DNA from: Deltaproteobacteria bacterium
GTDB lineage: Bacteria > Desulfobacterota > Deferrimicrobia > Deferrimicrobiales > Deferrimicrobiaceae
Assembly (NCBI GenBank): GCA_021802685.1
Contig: JAJZRM010000112.1
Location: forward strand, 1-8,286
Direction of reading: 5' to 3'
Length of the DNA: 8,286 bases
This document shows, in pieces, positions 1 through 6,538 of this stretch. The position numbers and the translations under genes were made by a program. The notes beneath the pieces were generated by a model. It was not told the DNA's origin, searched no databases, and saw only the letters and a program-made list of their open reading frames with translations. Position 1 is the stretch's first letter. Each line of letters opens with the position of its first letter.

Positions 1-373
1 CCCGCCGGACCAGCTCCGGCCGCGGGAACTCCTCGTTCGGGTCGATCCGCAGGAGCAGGTACTCCTTGTCGTCCCGGAAGAAGATGTTGAAGGGGGGGCG
101 GTGGCGCTTGATGAGCGTGTTCTCGAGGAGCAGCGCCTCCTTCTCCGTGGCGGTGACGATGCACCGGACGTCGCGCACGCGCGCCAGGAGATGCGGGATC
201 GTCGGACGGCCGTCCCCGCCGGGAACGGCGTAATTCCGAAGGCGCGCCCGCAGGTCCTTCGCCTTCCCGACGTACAGCACCTTTCCCCGGCCGTCGCCCA
301 TGATATAGACGCCGGGCGAGCGGGGGAAGATCCTCCAGTCGGAAAGCGGGACCGACCCCTCAGCCCGCGGCAA
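1..373 (-). CDS. uvrC: UvrABC excinuclease subunit C, N-terminal part (cut by window edge)
   Basis: UvrC is the nuclease of nucleotide excision repair; with UvrB it cuts DNA on both sides of a lesion. Only the first 124 residues are present. They hold the GIY-YIG domain that makes the 3' incision: the GVY half at residues 21-23, YVG at 34-36 followed by the usual GKAKDLRARL stretch with its conserved Arg, and TEKEALLLEN around 76-85 containing the Glu expected to bind the metal. The conserved LIKRHRPPFNI segment follows. The start chosen is TTG at 371-373, which overlaps the end of uvrB by 14 nt. No ATG or GTG lies between it and the GIY motif, and an AAGGTGG ribosome binding site lies just upstream, inside uvrB. 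A run of seven C residues around 92-98 is read through in frame. The UvrB-binding and second nuclease domains lie outside the window. The identity is clear; the exact start is less certain. Confidence 0.93.
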   Translation of the reverse strand, partial: MPRAEGSVPLSDWRIFPRSPGVYIMGDGRGKVLYVGKAKDLRARLRNYAVPGGDGRPTIPHLLARVRDVRCIVTATEKEALLLENTLIKRHRPPFNIFFRDDKEYLLLRIDPNEEFPRPELVRR

Positions 374-2366
374 GTTCCACCTTCTCCAGGGCGAGGAGGC
401 GGTCGCGCAGCTCCGCCGCCCGTTCGAAGTCGAGTTTCTTCGCCGCCCGTTCCATATCCTTCCGGAGCTTCTTCCGCAGCTTCAGCAGGTCCTCCCGCGA
501 GGAGAGCTCCCATTCCCGCGCCGCGGGGACGGGAACGTAGTCCGCCTCGCACGCCTGCCCGATCGGTTCCTCGATGTTCTTGCGCACGGTCTCGGGCGTG
601 ATCCCGTGCTCCCGGTTGAACGCCGTCTGCCGTTCCCTGCGCCGCCGGGTCTCCGAGATCGCCTCCCGCATCGAACCGGTTTCCGCATCGGCGTAGAGGA
701 GAACCTTCCCGGAGATATTGCGCGCCGCGCGGCCGAAGGTCTGGATCAGCGACCTGGCGGACCGGAGGAACCCTTCCTTGTCGGCATCGAGGATGGCCAC
801 CAGGGACACTTCCGGGAGGTCGAGCCCTTCGCGCAGCAGGTTGATCCCCACGAGAGCGTCGAACTTCCCGAGCCGCAGGTCCCGCAGGATGTTCACCCGC
901 TCCAGGGTGTCGATGTCGGAGTGGAGGTACCGCACCCGCACCCCCTGCGCCTCGTAATGCTCCGTCAGGTCTTCCGCCATCCGCTTGGTCAGCGTGGTGA
1001 CGAGGACCCGCTCCCCCGCGGCGGCCCGCTGCCGGATCTCCCCGAGCAGGTCGTCCACCTGCTTCGCCGCGGGGCGGACCTCCACGTCGGGATCGACCAG
1101 CCCCGTAGGCCGGATGATCTGCTCCACCACGGCGCCTCCGCTCTCCCGCAGTTCGTACTCCGCGGGGGTCGCCGAGACGAAGACGACCTGCCGCACCCGT
1201 CCCAGGAACTCCTCGAACCGCAGCGGCCGGTTGTCGAGGGCGGACGGGAGGCGGAACCCGAAGTCGACCAGGGTCCGCTTGCGGGACCGGTCGCCGTTGT
1301 ACATCCCGTTCAGCTGGGGAACGGTGACGTGGGACTCGTCGAGGAAGGTGACGAAGTCCTTCGGGAAGTAGTCGAGGAGCGTGTACGGCGGCTGGCCGGG
1401 GGCGCGGCCGTCGAGGTGACGGGAGTAGTTCTCGATCCCGGAGCAGAAACCCATCTGGCGGATCATCTCGAGGTCGTACGTGGTCCGCTGCCGCAGTCGT
1501 TCCTCTTCCAGCGGTTTCCCCGCGGCGGTCAGCTCGGCGAGGCGTTCATCGAGCTCCTTCTCGATCCCCCGGATCGCGCGGTCGACCTGGTCTTCCGGCG
1601 CGACGTAGTGGCTCGCCGGGAAGATGACCGTTTCCTTCACCTCCCCGAGCCGCGTCCCCCGGAGAGGATCCACGTACCGGATCCGCTCGATCCGGTCCTC
1701 GTCGTATTCGATCCGGAGGACCTTTTCCTCCTCGTACGCCGGGAACAGCTCCACCGCCTCCCCCCGGACGCGGAAGGTCCCTCGATGGAAATCGATGTCG
1801 TTGCGCTCGTACTGCAGATCGACCAGGCGCCGCAGCAGCGCGTTGCGGGGGAAATCCGCCCCTTCCGCAACGCGGACGGTCATCCGGCCGTAGAACTCCG
1901 GGGAGCCCAGCCCGTAGATGCATGATACCGATGCGACCACGATCACGTCGCCGCGCGTCATCACGGATTTCGTGGCGCTGTGCCGCATCTTGTCGATCTG
2001 CTCGTTGATCGCGGAATCCTTCTCGATGAAGGTGTCCGTCTGCGGGACGTACGCCTCGGGCTGGTAGTAATCGTAGTAGGAGACGAAATATTCGACGGCG
2101 TTGTCCGGGAAGAGGGACTTGAACTCCGCGTAGAGCTGCGCGGCCAGCGTCTTGTTGGGGGCGATGACCAGCGCCGGCCGGTCGACGGCGGCGATGACGG
2201 AGGCCATCGTGTACGTCTTTCCCGATCCCGTGACGCCGAGGAGCACCTGCCGGGGGATGCCGCGGGAGAGCCCCTCGGAGAGTTCCCGGATCGCCGCCGG
2301 CTGGTCCCCCGCGGGGGAAAACGGCGCGGCCATCTTGAAGTGGGTTGGAGACACTCGTCTGCTCAT
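360..2366 (-). CDS. uvrB: UvrABC excinuclease subunit B
   Basis: UvrB is the damage-verifying DNA helicase-like ATPase of nucleotide excision repair. UvrA loads it onto damaged DNA, and it then recruits UvrC. The 668 residues match the usual full length (about 670). Visible motifs are GDQPAAI near the N-terminus (20-26), Walker A GVTGSGKT (44-51), NKTLAAQL (71-78), the aromatic beta-hairpin that clamps one DNA strand (YFVSYYDYYQPEAY, 93-106), and the Walker B/motif II DESH (343-346). Motif V/VI follow (GINLLREGLDLPEV 507-520, QTFGRAARN 542-550), and a C-terminal UVR helix pair for UvrC contact lies at about 628-662. The ATG at 2364-2366 gives an N-terminus with FKM ahead of FSPAGDQP, as the family has, so later starts are unlikely. 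No good Shine-Dalgarno precedes it. It lies 42 nt after the diguanylate cyclase and overlaps uvrC. No LexA-type operator was recognised in the gap. Confidence 0.97.
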   Translation of the reverse strand: MSRRVSPTHFKMAAPFSPAGDQPAAIRELSEGLSRGIPRQVLLGVTGSGKTYTMASVIAAVDRPALVIAPNKTLAAQLYAEFKSLFPDNAVEYFVSYYDYYQPEAYVPQTDTFIEKDSAINEQIDKMRHSATKSVMTRGDVIVVASVSCIYGLGSPEFYGRMTVRVAEGADFPRNALLRRLVDLQYERNDIDFHRGTFRVRGEAVELFPAYEEEKVLRIEYDEDRIERIRYVDPLRGTRLGEVKETVIFPASHYVAPEDQVDRAIRGIEKELDERLAELTAAGKPLEEERLRQRTTYDLEMIRQMGFCSGIENYSRHLDGRAPGQPPYTLLDYFPKDFVTFLDESHVTVPQLNGMYNGDRSRKRTLVDFGFRLPSALDNRPLRFEEFLGRVRQVVFVSATPAEYELRESGGAVVEQIIRPTGLVDPDVEVRPAAKQVDDLLGEIRQRAAAGERVLVTTLTKRMAEDLTEHYEAQGVRVRYLHSDIDTLERVNILRDLRLGKFDALVGINLLREGLDLPEVSLVAILDADKEGFLRSARSLIQTFGRAARNISGKVLLYADAETGSMREAISETRRRRERQTAFNREHGITPETVRKNIEEPIGQACEADYVPVPAAREWELSSREDLLKLRKKLRKDMERAAKKLDFERAAELRDRLLALEKVELAAG

Positions 2367-2408
2367 GCGGAAGGCCGGCGTTCGCCGCGGCGCTTCCTCG
2401 CGGGCGCC

Positions 2409-3332
2409 TTATTCGCCTGCGCCGACCGGCTCGGAGGCATCGCGAACGACTACCCGATTTCTGCCGCCCCCCTTGGCCGCGTACAGGGCGCCGTCGGCCT
2501 GGGCGACCATCGAATCGATGGTCGAACCGGAACCGGAGGAGAACGAGGTCACTCCGACGCTGACGGTGATCGACAGGTTGACCACCGTATCGACCCCGGT
2601 GCAGACGAACCGGTGGTTCTGGACGTCGCTTCGGATCCGCTCCGCCAATGCCGTGGCTTCATCTAGAGACTTGTTCGGCAGCAGGACGACGAACTCCTCG
2701 CCCCCGAAGCGCCCGGGGATCGCTTCGCTCCCGGCGGTGTCCGCGGTGGCTTGCGCCACCTGGCGAAGGACCTCGTCGCCGCTCATGTGGCCGTACGTGT
2801 CGTTGACCTTCTTGAAATGGTCGATGTCGAGGATCATGAAGGACAACGGCTCCTGGTACCTCGACGCCCAGTCCAGTTCCTCCTGGAAGCGCTCCATGAA
2901 GAACCGGCGGTTGAACAGTCCCGTCAAGACGTCGTGCTGGAGCTGGTTTTCGATTCCCTTGACCCGTTCGGCGGAGGCGGCGATATGATCGATTTTCGCC
3001 AGGATCTCTTCGGCCAGGTACGGACGGATGATGTAGTCGAACGCGCCCGTCCTGTATCCTTTCGCCATATCCTTCATACATCGCGTCGGCGGCGACAGGA
3101 GGACCGGGATATCCCGCGTCGACGGAGCGGACTTCAGGCGACCGAGCAGGTCAAGCCCCCCCTTCCGGGTGCACTGGGTGTCCAGGACGACGACGTCGGG
3201 AAGCTCCTGGTAGACCCGATCGATGATCCCGCCGCAACGATCCGCGAAAACGCACTCGTGTTCCTGCGCCTGGAGGATCTTCCCGAGGGTCTTACGGACA
3301 TCGGCGGCCTCGGAGGCGATGAGGATTTTCAC
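2409..3332 (-). CDS. Response regulator diguanylate cyclase (REC-GGDEF)
   Basis: This 307-residue protein is predicted to make the second messenger cyclic di-GMP from two GTP. Residues 1 to about 118 form a CheY-like receiver domain, and about 133-295 form a GGDEF domain. The GGDEF part looks active: DVLTGLFNRR (134-143), LDIDHFKKVND (168-178), GHMSGDE (181-187) and the catalytic loop GGEEF (210-214). The usual RxxD inhibitory site five residues before GGEEF is replaced by GSEA, so feedback inhibition at that site is not expected. The receiver keeps the phosphoacceptor-type Asp51 (VVVLDTQ). However, Ser7-Glu8 sit where two Asp normally bind Mg2+, and Arg103 replaces the invariant Lys (FDYIIRP), so normal phosphorylation is doubtful. 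The GTG start at 3330-3332 is chosen because GAAGGAG lies 5 nt upstream and MKILIASE is a typical receiver start; extending upstream would run through cysS. There is no membrane segment, so it is probably cytoplasmic. It sits 16 nt after cysS. Its partner kinase is unknown. Confidence 0.93.
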   Translation of the reverse strand: MKILIASEAADVRKTLGKILQAQEHECVFADRCGGIIDRVYQELPDVVVLDTQCTRKGGLDLLGRLKSAPSTRDIPVLLSPPTRCMKDMAKGYRTGAFDYIIRPYLAEEILAKIDHIAASAERVKGIENQLQHDVLTGLFNRRFFMERFQEELDWASRYQEPLSFMILDIDHFKKVNDTYGHMSGDEVLRQVAQATADTAGSEAIPGRFGGEEFVVLLPNKSLDEATALAERIRSDVQNHRFVCTGVDTVVNLSITVSVGVTSFSSGSGSTIDSMVAQADGALYAAKGGGRNRVVVRDASEPVGAGE

Positions 3333-3337
3333 GGCGA

Positions 3338-3344
3338 CTCCTTC
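3338..3344 (-). promoter_or_regulatory. Ribosome binding site of the diguanylate cyclase gene
   Basis: GAAGGAG lies 5 nt before the GTG at 3330-3332, between the cysS stop and the start. It decides this start over a much longer reading frame that would overlap the cysS C-terminus. Confidence 0.85.
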
Positions 3345-3348
3345 GCGC

Positions 3349-4797
3349 TCACTCCTTGTACTTCCACGTGGTGCCGCCCTTCCCGTCCTCGAGAAGGACG
3401 CCCGCCGCCTCGAGCTCCTTCCGGATCCGGTCGGCCTCGGAAAAGTTTTTCGACGCGCGGGCGGCACGCCTCGCCTCGATCCGCGCCGCGATCTCCCCTT
3501 CCGGCAGGCGTCCCTTTTCCCCGGCGCCCTGGAAATATTCCGCGGAGGGAGCCTCCAATAATCCTAGGACGGCGAAGAGGGGGGACAGGATGCCGTACCC
3601 CGCGAGGAACCGCCCCGCCTGCTCCCGTTCCGCCGCCGGCTCCGACGGCGCCAGGCGGTTCAGGACCCGAACGGCGTCGAAGAGGCGGCCCAGCGCCGCG
3701 GCGGTATTGAAGTCGTCGTCCATCGCCTCGGTGAACCGCCGCGCCGCCTCGCCCAGCGGGGCGTACTCTTCCCCCGGCGGAAGCTCAGCGGACTCCGCGC
3801 CGGCGGCACGGCACGCTTCCGCCTTTTCCTTTACGCGGTAGAGACGGTCGAGCCCGGCCTTCGCCTCGGTGAGGCTCTGGTCGGAGTAGTCGATCGGGCT
3901 GCGGTAGTGGCTCGATGCGAAGAAGAACCGGAGCACCTCGGGCTTGACCCTGCCCAGCACGTCCCGCAAGGTGAAGAAGTTCCCCAGGGATTTGCTCATC
4001 TTCTCGTTGTCGATGTTGACGAATCCGTTGTGGAGCCAGTAGCGGGCGAACAGCTTCTCCGTGGCGGCCTCCGACTGGGCGATCTCGTTTTCGTGGTGCG
4101 GGAACACGAGGTCTTTCCCCCCGCCATGGATGTCGAACGTCTCCCCCAGGTGCTTCATCGACATGGCGGAGCATTCGATGTGCCATCCGGGCCGGCCCGG
4201 CCCCCACGGGCTGTCCCATGCGGGCTCCCCCGGCTTGGACGCCTTCCAGAGCGCGAAGTCCAACGGGTCCCGCTTCCGGTCGTCCACGTCGACCCTCGCC
4301 CCCGAGAGCAGGTCCTCCACGTTCTTTCCGGACAGCTTCCCGTACTCGGGGAATCCCTTCACGGAGTAGTACACGTCCCCGCCGATCGCGTACGCCTTTC
4401 CCCTTTTCACCAGTTCGTCCACCAATGCGACGATCTCCGGGATGTGTTCCGTCGCCTTCGGCTCCGCATCCGGGCGAAGCAGTCCCATGCGGTCGAAATC
4501 CTCGTGGAACGCGCGGATGTATTTCGTGGACACCGCGAGGTAGTCGCTCCCCTCCTCGAGCGCGCGCCGCAGGATCTTGTCGTCGATGTCGGTGAAGTTC
4601 CGGATGTACGTGACCTCGTACCCCGAGTGGCGCAGGTACCGGACGATGATGTCGAAGGCGACGTTCGCGCGGGCGTGCCCGATGTGGGACAAGTCGTACA
4701 CCGTAACGCCGCACACGTACATCCCGACCTTCCCCGGCACGCGGGGGACGAACGGCTCCTTCCGGTTCCCCATCGTGTTGAACACGGTCAAGCTCAT
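3349..4797 (-). CDS. cysS: Cysteinyl-tRNA synthetase
   Basis: This class I aminoacyl-tRNA synthetase activates cysteine with ATP and charges tRNA-Cys in the cytoplasm. The 482 residues compare with about 460 in E. coli. The Rossmann catalytic domain carries the HIGH signature (SHIGHARA, HIGH at 38-41) and KMSKS (266-270, in NEKMSKSLGNF). The cysteine-selecting zinc site is complete: Cys29 in YVCGVTVYD, Cys209 in WHIECSAMS, and His234 and Glu238 in FPHHENEIAQSEA. The C-terminal part (from about 345) resembles the DALR helical domain, and the tail carries the family's SEADRIRKELEAAGV segment. The start is ATG 4795-4797: a GAGGAG ribosome binding site lies 7 nt upstream, and the ATGA overlaps the ispDF stop, indicating translational coupling. 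A longer open frame upstream runs through ispF in another frame and is not coding. The enzyme is essential; its position right after ispF matches the mycobacterial gene order. Confidence 0.97.
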   Translation of the reverse strand: MSLTVFNTMGNRKEPFVPRVPGKVGMYVCGVTVYDLSHIGHARANVAFDIIVRYLRHSGYEVTYIRNFTDIDDKILRRALEEGSDYLAVSTKYIRAFHEDFDRMGLLRPDAEPKATEHIPEIVALVDELVKRGKAYAIGGDVYYSVKGFPEYGKLSGKNVEDLLSGARVDVDDRKRDPLDFALWKASKPGEPAWDSPWGPGRPGWHIECSAMSMKHLGETFDIHGGGKDLVFPHHENEIAQSEAATEKLFARYWLHNGFVNIDNEKMSKSLGNFFTLRDVLGRVKPEVLRFFFASSHYRSPIDYSDQSLTEAKAGLDRLYRVKEKAEACRAAGAESAELPPGEEYAPLGEAARRFTEAMDDDFNTAAALGRLFDAVRVLNRLAPSEPAAEREQAGRFLAGYGILSPLFAVLGLLEAPSAEYFQGAGEKGRLPEGEIAARIEARRAARASKNFSEADRIRKELEAAGVLLEDGKGGTTWKYKE

Positions 4798-5981
4798 TCC
4801 GCCGCTCCTCCCCCGCCGGCGGGACCGGCTCCCTGAAGCAGGGCGACCGCCCACGCCGAAATCCCTTCGCCGCGCCCCTCGAACCCCATCCCCTCCGTGG
4901 TTTTCCCCTTGACGCTCACCCGCTCCACCGGCGCCGACAGGATCCCCGCGATGGATTCCCGCAAGGAATCCGCCAACGGCGCGATCCGGGGCTCCTCGCA
5001 GACCACGACGGCGTCCACGCCCAGGAGGCCGAACCCCTTCTCGGCCATCCGGGCACGCGCGTGGGCGAGGATGGAACGGCTGGAGATCCCGCGGGTCTCT
5101 TCTTTTCCCGGAGGAAAATGGAACCCGATGTCCCGGTCCCCGATCGCGCCGTAGATGGCGTCGGCCAGCGCGTGCAGCAGCACGTCCCCGTCGGAGTGCC
5201 CCAGCAGCCCCTTCGGGTGATCCACCCGAACGCCTCCCAGCCACAGGTCGCGTCCTTCCACCAGCCGGTGGGCATCCCCCCCCATCCCGACCCGGAAATC
5301 GGGGGCCTCGGCCAGCAGCCCCGCCGCCATCCGCAGGTCTTCGGGAAGCGTGACCTTGATGTTCGTTTCCTCGCCGGGCACGGCGGTCACCGGGTAGCCG
5401 GCCGCTTCCGCGAGGGACGCGTCATCCGTGCCGGTCCTCCCTTCGCGGCCGGCCTTCTCGTAGGCGTCCCGCAGGATGTCCGCGCGAAAAGCCTGCGGGG
5501 TCTGCGCGCGAAGGAATTCCCGCCGGTCCCGGGTGACGAGGGTCCCCGTTTCCGGATCCAGGGATTTCACGGTATCGCGCACGGGGATCACGGGAACCGC
5601 CGCGCCGGAGTCTTCGGCCTGCTTCGCGCACCGCGCGAAGAGCGCGGTGGACGCGAGGGGGCGCACGGCGTCGTGCACCAGGATGATCCGGCTCTCCGGG
5701 GGAACGGCCCCGATGGCGTTTCGCACGGAATCCTGGCGCCGCGGCCCGCCGTCGACCACCGCGATCACCTTCGGAAACCGCCGGTACGCCTCCTTGCCTT
5801 CATCAGGTAAGCCGGGGGGAAGGGCTAAGACGATCCCATGCACGTCGGGGGAGGAGGATACCGTGGATAGCGTCCGGTCGAGGAGCGATCGGCCCGCGAG
5901 GGAGAGGAACTGCTTCGGCACGGCGGCGCCCATCCGGCGCCCCGTGCCCCCCGCGACGACGATGGCGATCGTACCGAGCAA
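4794..5981 (-). CDS. ispDF: Bifunctional MEP cytidylyltransferase / MECDP synthase (IspD-IspF fusion)
   Basis: A fused enzyme of the non-mevalonate (MEP) isoprenoid pathway. IspD joins CTP to 2-C-methyl-D-erythritol 4-phosphate; IspF cyclises the later phosphorylated product to the 2,4-cyclodiphosphate with release of CMP. IspD spans about residues 1-225: the nucleotide loop VVAGGTGRRMG with Arg15, PKQFLSLAG with Lys23, LVHDAVRP (101-108), and ETNIKVTLPEDL with Lys209. IspF spans about 229-388: GGDAHRL with metal ligands Asp236 and His238, GHSDGDVLLHA with His270, and GKTTEGMGFEGRGEGI (359-374). At the loop usually written FPDTDP it reads FPPGKE; related bifunctional enzymes also have FPP there. 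The linker is only a few residues, and the C-terminus ends in a Gly/Ala-rich tail. The start is TTG at 5979-5981. An in-frame stop (the carD TAA) lies four codons upstream and no ATG or GTG precedes the nucleotide loop, so TTG is the only usual start available. Fused IspDF is known mainly from alpha-, epsilon- and some deltaproteobacteria. Confidence 0.96.
   Translation of the reverse strand: MLGTIAIVVAGGTGRRMGAAVPKQFLSLAGRSLLDRTLSTVSSSPDVHGIVLALPPGLPDEGKEAYRRFPKVIAVVDGGPRRQDSVRNAIGAVPPESRIILVHDAVRPLASTALFARCAKQAEDSGAAVPVIPVRDTVKSLDPETGTLVTRDRREFLRAQTPQAFRADILRDAYEKAGREGRTGTDDASLAEAAGYPVTAVPGEETNIKVTLPEDLRMAAGLLAEAPDFRVGMGGDAHRLVEGRDLWLGGVRVDHPKGLLGHSDGDVLLHALADAIYGAIGDRDIGFHFPPGKEETRGISSRSILAHARARMAEKGFGLLGVDAVVVCEEPRIAPLADSLRESIAGILSAPVERVSVKGKTTEGMGFEGRGEGISAWAVALLQGAGPAGGGGAAE
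4805..4810 (-). promoter_or_regulatory. Ribosome binding site of cysS
   Basis: GAGGAG lies 7 nt upstream of the cysS ATG and inside the last codons of ispDF. It fixes the ATG at 4795-4797 as the start of cysS and supports coupled translation across the ATGA overlap. Confidence 0.8.
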
Positions 5982-5993
5982 ACCGGCCCGGGG

Positions 5994-6482
5994 TTACAGG
6001 TTCAGGAAACGGCGCAGGTCGGCCTCTACGGCTTCCTCGGGGACGGATTTCGCGATGGAGATCTCCTTGACGAGCAGGGACCGCGCCGCGTCGAGCATTT
6101 TCCGCTCGCCGAAAGAAAGCGCCTTCTCGGCCTTCAGGAGAAGCAGGTTGCGCAGGACCTCGGCGATCTCGAAGGGGGAACCGGATTTCAGCTTTTCCAT
6201 GTACTGGCGGTACCGCCGGTTCCACGGCTTGGGCTCGAGCTCGACCTCCCGTTCCTTCAGGATCTTGTACACGGACCGCACCGCGGTGGCGTCCATCACC
6301 GTCCGGAGCCCCACCTGCCGGGCGTTCCCCATCGGGATCATGATGGTGATCCCGGTGTCGAGGATCCGTAAGACGTAGAACGATTCCTTCTTTCCGTTGG
6401 TGAAGCTTTTCGTTTCGATGGCTTGGACGATTCCGACGCCGTGGGCGGGATACACCGCCATTTCCCCAATTTTGAAATCCAC
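5994..6482 (-). CDS. cdnL: CarD/CdnL-family RNA polymerase-binding transcription regulator
   Basis: CarD/CdnL proteins bind the RNA polymerase beta subunit through an N-terminal Tudor-like domain and use a helical C-terminal domain to stabilise the open promoter complex, often at rRNA and growth-related promoters. The 162 residues match CdnL of myxobacteria in size. The RNA-polymerase interaction domain is residues 1 to about 65 (FKIGEMAVYPAHGVGIV, then ITIMIPMGNARQVGLR). The helical domain starts with KPWNRRYRQYMEKL, where Trp87 aligns with the conserved Trp that wedges at the upstream edge of the transcription bubble. The GTG at 6480-6482 is chosen because AAGGAG lies 7 nt upstream and MDFKIG is a typical family start. 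An in-frame GTG at 6516-6518 would add 12 basic residues, but it has no good ribosome binding site. It is the first gene of the operon and ends 12 nt before ispDF. The symbol carD is used for the same family in mycobacteria. Confidence 0.94.
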   Translation of the reverse strand: MDFKIGEMAVYPAHGVGIVQAIETKSFTNGKKESFYVLRILDTGITIMIPMGNARQVGLRTVMDATAVRSVYKILKEREVELEPKPWNRRYRQYMEKLKSGSPFEIAEVLRNLLLLKAEKALSFGERKMLDAARSLLVKEISIAKSVPEEAVEADLRRFLNL

Positions 6483-6489
6483 CCGGTTT

Positions 6490-6495
6490 CTCCTT
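6490..6495 (-). promoter_or_regulatory. Ribosome binding site of carD/cdnL
   Basis: AAGGAG lies 7 nt before the GTG at 6480-6482. It is the strongest Shine-Dalgarno in the leader and favours the shorter protein. It partly overlaps the second copy of an 8-bp tandem repeat (6493-6508), so its pairing state may vary with the adjacent hairpin. Confidence 0.75.
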
Positions 6496-6513
6496 CTCGG
6501 CTTCTCGGGAAGC
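6493..6513 (-). repeat. Tandem 8-bp repeat and small hairpin in the carD leader
   Basis: Two adjacent copies of CTTCTCGG (plus-strand reading) occupy 6493-6500 and 6501-6508. On the transcribed strand the stretch 6500-6513 can fold as GCTTC-CCGA-GAAGC, a 5-bp stem with a 4-nt loop, directly upstream of the ribosome binding site. Because the GAAG unit is repeated, the CTTC arm could pair instead with the copy that forms part of AAGGAG. The repeat and stem are seen directly; any regulatory role is inference. Confidence 0.45.
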
Positions 6514-6538
6514 GTCACGATCGGTTCTTTTTTGGTGT

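Noticed and set aside
91..99. Possible frameshift at a run of seven identical bases in uvrC
   Set aside because: Reading through in frame gives the conserved LIKRHRPPFNIFFRDDKEY segment on both sides, so the gene is intact here.
606..1925. 439-codon open frame on the plus strand antisense to uvrB
   Set aside because: It mirrors a clear uvrB frame; its protein is rich in Arg, Pro, Gly and Val without domain motifs, as expected for a high-GC antisense shadow.
2367..2408. LexA-type SOS operator upstream of uvrB
   Set aside because: No palindrome resembling the known gram-negative, gram-positive or deltaproteobacterial LexA boxes was seen; only GC-rich inverted repeats.
1980..2988. Plus-strand open frames across the uvrB start and the cyclase gene
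   Set aside because: Low-complexity antisense translations with no recognisable motif, crossing two well supported genes and their gap.
3333..3467. N-terminal extension of the cyclase by 45 residues
   Set aside because: It overlaps the cysS C-terminus in another frame, is Arg-rich with no domain, and a strong ribosome binding site serves the GTG at 3332.
2751..3710. 319-codon plus-strand frame across the cyclase-cysS junction
   Set aside because: Antisense shadow; the composition changes abruptly at the junction of the two real genes and the end is Arg/Pro-rich noise.
3907..4836. 309-codon plus-strand frame antisense to cysS
   Set aside because: Shadow of a complete cysS with all catalytic motifs.
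4798..5244. N-terminal extension of cysS through the ispF region
   Set aside because: Out-of-frame translation of ispF; the ATG at 4797 has its own ribosome binding site and gives the normal family N-terminus.
5985..6000. Rho-independent terminator between carD and ispDF
   Set aside because: The 12-nt gap is too short and has no stem followed by a T run; the genes appear co-transcribed.
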